From Cellvibrio sp. (GTDB lineage Bacteria; Pseudomonadota; Gammaproteobacteria; Pseudomonadales; Cellvibrionaceae), in NCBI GenBank assembly GCA_021323495.1, contig JAJQJO010000141.1:1-8784 (forward strand): a DNA stretch of 8,784 bases. Direction: 5' to 3'. The translations under genes were made by a program, and so were the position numbers. The notes under the pieces were generated by a model. It was not told the origin of the DNA. It did no database searches and saw nothing but the letters and a program-made list of their open reading frames with translations. How positions within the stretch are numbered: the first letter of the stretch is position 1; every line of letters starts with the position of its first letter. Below are positions 7,801 through 8,784 of the stretch, piece after piece.

Positions 7801-8297
7801 CCGTCAAAGCAATTCGCCAGGGGAAACAAGCAGACCTGGAAAAAGCCATGAGTGAAGCAATTGAAATCAACTTGCGCATTCCCGCGCTTATTCCTGCCGA
7901 TTATTTGCCCGATGTACATACACGCCTGGTAATGTACAAACGCCTGGCTAATGCCGATGGCGAAGAAGCGTTGCGCGATTTGCAAGTAGAGATGATTGAT
8001 CGCTTCGGTTTATTGCCTGAACAAATTAAAAACCTGTTCCGCGTTACACAAATTAAAATCAGCGCCGAAGCTATAGGCATTACCAAGCTGGAAGCCAATG
8101 CACGCGGCGGCAAAATAGAATTTGCCAGCGACACGCGGGTCGATCCGCTACAAATTGTCAAGCTAGTCCAAAGCCAACCGCGCATTTATAAATTGGAAGG
8201 TGCGAACCAACTCAAGTTCACCATGGACATGGAAGCAACGGAAAAACGTATTCAGGCAGTGGTTGATTTACTCAGTTACTTAACTCCCAGGCATTAA
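4836..8297 (+). CDS. mfd: Transcription-repair coupling factor Mfd
   Basis: Mfd is a cytoplasmic DNA translocase. It removes RNA polymerase stalled at lesions and recruits UvrA, directing nucleotide excision repair to the transcribed strand. It has 1153 residues (E. coli 1148). An N-terminal UvrB-like module spans about 1-350, with LADWETLPYD at 76-85. Arg171, Arg187 and Phe191 align with the E. coli UvrA-contact residues Arg165, Arg181 and Phe185. The RNA-polymerase-interacting, CarD-like domain starts near 480 (HIDHGVGRYRG, 492-502). The RecG-like translocase has Walker A GDVGFGKT (635-642), DEEH (736-739), TATPIPRT (762-769) and QLRGRVGR (905-912). The C-terminal TRCF domain covers about 1000-1120. 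The ATG at 4836 gives the family's N-terminus (RHYWGQLFGSAQAL) but has no visible Shine-Dalgarno sequence. All motifs are intact. The gene is divergent from nqrA and followed by a csiV-type gene after 70 bp. Confidence 0.98.
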   Translation: MTQQLPGNPPISNKPGNRHYWGQLFGSAQALTIVNAAKAYQGLSLVVTADTSAAIRMESELSFFAKGKDPLPVLHLADWETLPYDTISPHQDIISERLSTLYKLPGVKQGILVVPVTTLLQRLMPQSYLVGNSLMVSVGEKFDTSQLRQNLERAGYHCVDTVYEHGEFAVRGSLMDIFPMGSHLPYRIDLFDDEIESLRTFDPETQITIDKVDKIQLLPAKEFPLNKTGINLFKQKWLERFDVNHKACPVFQDISAGISPPGIEYYLPLFFDACSTLFDYLPTNTQIYALGDIEKSAENFWLELLRRYESRRVDPLRPLLAPRDIYLAIDEFFGHLKNYSRTFIESATLEDKAGNYNFATAAPPSLPVRAQADNPLAAIQSFLLEFDGKVLFCAESAGRRETLLELLSRIRIRPTAVDSWNEFLTYSEKLAITIAPLEQGLLQTNPKVALISEAQLFGERIQQQRRRKQTQDNADLVVKNLTELKIGASVVHIDHGVGRYRGLETITIDNQTNEFLTLEYADEAKLYVPVTSLHLISRYSGAEDDLAPLHRLGSESWQKARRKAAEQIRDTAAELLEVYARRAARKGHAFPDPKTAYEAFAASFPFEETADQQRAIEAVISDMLSNKPMDRLVCGDVGFGKTEVAMRAAFIASYSGKQVVILAPTTLLAQQHYESLKDRFADWPITVEVLSRFRTTKEVNQVLDRLADGKVDIVVGTHKLLSPDIKFKDLGLLIIDEEHRFGVRQKDQIKALRAEIDILTLTATPIPRTLNMSMAGIRDLSIIATPPARRLSVKTFVRTYEEAIIKEAILREILRGGQVYYLHNEVDTIEKIARELQELIPEARIGVGHGQMRERDLERVMSDFYHKRFNIMVCTTIIETGIDIPSANTIIINRADKFGLAQLHQLRGRVGRSHHQAYAYLLTPDRRAMTDDAQKRLEAISAAEDLGAGFTLATYDMEIRGAGELLGDEQSGQIQTIGFSLYMDMLDRAVKAIRQGKQADLEKAMSEAIEINLRIPALIPADYLPDVHTRLVMYKRLANADGEEALRDLQVEMIDRFGLLPEQIKNLFRVTQIKISAEAIGITKLEANARGGKIEFASDTRVDPLQIVKLVQSQPRIYKLEGANQLKFTMDMEATEKRIQAVVDLLSYLTPRH

Positions 8298-8309
8298 TCG
8301 ATTAATGCC
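8290..8309. repeat. Perfect 20-bp palindrome across the mfd stop codon
   Basis: GGCATTAATC (8290-8299) is directly followed by its exact reverse complement GATTAATGCC (8300-8309). The TAA of mfd (8295-8297) lies inside the left half. As RNA it could form an 8-bp stem with a UCGA loop. There is no T-run after it, so a classical Rho-independent terminator is not supported. It may protect the mRNA 3' end, separate mfd from the next gene, or bind a dimeric protein; these are inferences. Confidence 0.6.
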
Positions 8310-8354
8310 AAAGTGTCCATACCGATGCTAACAAATTAACGTGGAATTTTTTTC

Positions 8355-8362
8355 AGGAAAAG
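8355..8362 (+). promoter_or_regulatory. Ribosome binding site of the csiV-type gene
   Basis: AGGAAAAG begins 13 nt before the ATG at 8368, with 9 nt between AGGA and the start codon. It supports that ATG over the out-of-frame ATG at 8363. This Shine-Dalgarno is clearly better than anything before mfd. Confidence 0.65.
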
Positions 8363-8367
8363 ATGCA

Positions 8368-8784
8368 ATGATTTTTGTTCACAAAAAACTACACTGCTGT
8401 TTTATAAGTCTGGCGACCCTGCTACTGATTAACCCACCTGTTTACGCCCAACAAAAAAATGCATCGCATGAAGGCTGGTATCAAGTAGAAATGATTGTGG
8501 TAGCGCGCCAGGATGATGCAGGACAGGAGCACTGGCCGAGCAATATCAAACTACGCTACCCGGGTGATTGGGTAGAGTTAAAAAATCCGGAAGCCGGGGG
8601 GACTAATGCAGAAACAGGTAGCACCACCATACCTGCCCGTTCCACCGTGGATCTGACCAAAGAAGCTTTTTATATATTGCCCGCCAGTGAGCGCCAATTA
8701 AATACGCAAGCACAAAAATTGCAGCGCAGCCCGCGCTTTGAAGTCTTGTTCCACAACGCCTGGCGGCAGATTATTACTAATAAA
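8368..8784 (+). CDS. csiV: CsiV-family secreted peptidoglycan-binding protein, C-terminus missing
   Basis: The first 139 residues are visible and the frame is open to the window end. An N-terminal signal peptide has a basic start (HKK), a hydrophobic core (about 12-21) and a likely cleavage after VYA at 27. No lipobox cysteine is seen. The mature part opens with GWYQVEMIVVAR (36-47), the hallmark of the CsiV family (Pfam PF10972). In Vibrio cholerae, CsiV is a periplasmic peptidoglycan-binding protein needed for LpoA/PBP1A-dependent wall synthesis. Later features fitting the family are the PxxxxLxxxxxxLxRSPRFEVLFHNAWRQ-like block (about 105-135), with Leu-rich helix and NAWRQ. The middle (about 75-95) is low-complexity Gly/Thr/Ser. 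The gene lies 70 bp after mfd on the same strand; from memory, a homologue also follows mfd in Pseudomonas. The family call is firm from the opening motif; the exact function here is inferred. Confidence 0.82.
   Translation, partial: MIFVHKKLHCCFISLATLLLINPPVYAQQKNASHEGWYQVEMIVVARQDDAGQEHWPSNIKLRYPGDWVELKNPEAGGTNAETGSTTIPARSTVDLTKEAFYILPASERQLNTQAQKLQRSPRFEVLFHNAWRQIITNK

Noticed and set aside
8290..8309. Rho-independent terminator after mfd
   Set aside because: The hairpin is real but is followed by AAAGTGTCC rather than a T-run, and the stem is AT-rich in its centre.

Overview
The window reads as a gammaproteobacterial chromosome segment of housekeeping genes. It holds part of an nqr operon on the minus strand, a divergent intergenic region, and mfd followed by a csiV-type gene on the plus strand. 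Protein similarity to Vibrio and Pseudomonas homologues is clear. From memory, Pseudomonas keeps nqr, mfd and a CsiV-family gene in the same neighbourhood. The moderate base composition and this gene order would fit a Cellvibrio-like or related Pseudomonas-side gammaproteobacterium, but the genus is inference. There are no tRNA or rRNA genes, insertion sequences, CRISPR arrays or phage genes.

Left part (1-4264, minus strand): nqrA, nqrB, nqrC, nqrD and the first third of nqrE, packed with gaps of 2-3 nt or with overlaps. They encode subunits of the Na+-translocating NADH:ubiquinone oxidoreductase, an inner-membrane respiratory enzyme that couples NADH oxidation and quinone reduction to Na+ export. 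The cofactor residues that fall in the window are present: the FMN-threonine motifs of NqrB and NqrC, and the iron-sulfur cysteines of NqrD and NqrE (the second NqrE cysteine lies outside). The rest of nqrE, and probably nqrF, lie beyond the left edge.

Middle (4265-4835): a 571-bp divergent intergenic region with no convincing protein gene. It is rich in short inverted repeats: two perfect 8-bp-arm repeats (4420-4442 and 4683-4707), a 6-bp-stem hairpin (4665-4680) and paired ATGCAT sites. It also has weak promoter-like hexamers on both strands and an nqrA leader that contains two small hairpins and a 21-codon frame. This is the least explained part of the window.

Right part (4836-8784, plus strand): a full-length mfd (transcription-repair coupling factor) with intact translocase and RNA-polymerase-binding motifs. 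A perfect 20-bp palindrome overlaps its stop codon. After it comes the start of a secreted CsiV-family protein, cut by the window end.

I found no convincing new biological system. The items most worth checking are the structured intergenic region and the palindrome at the end of mfd.
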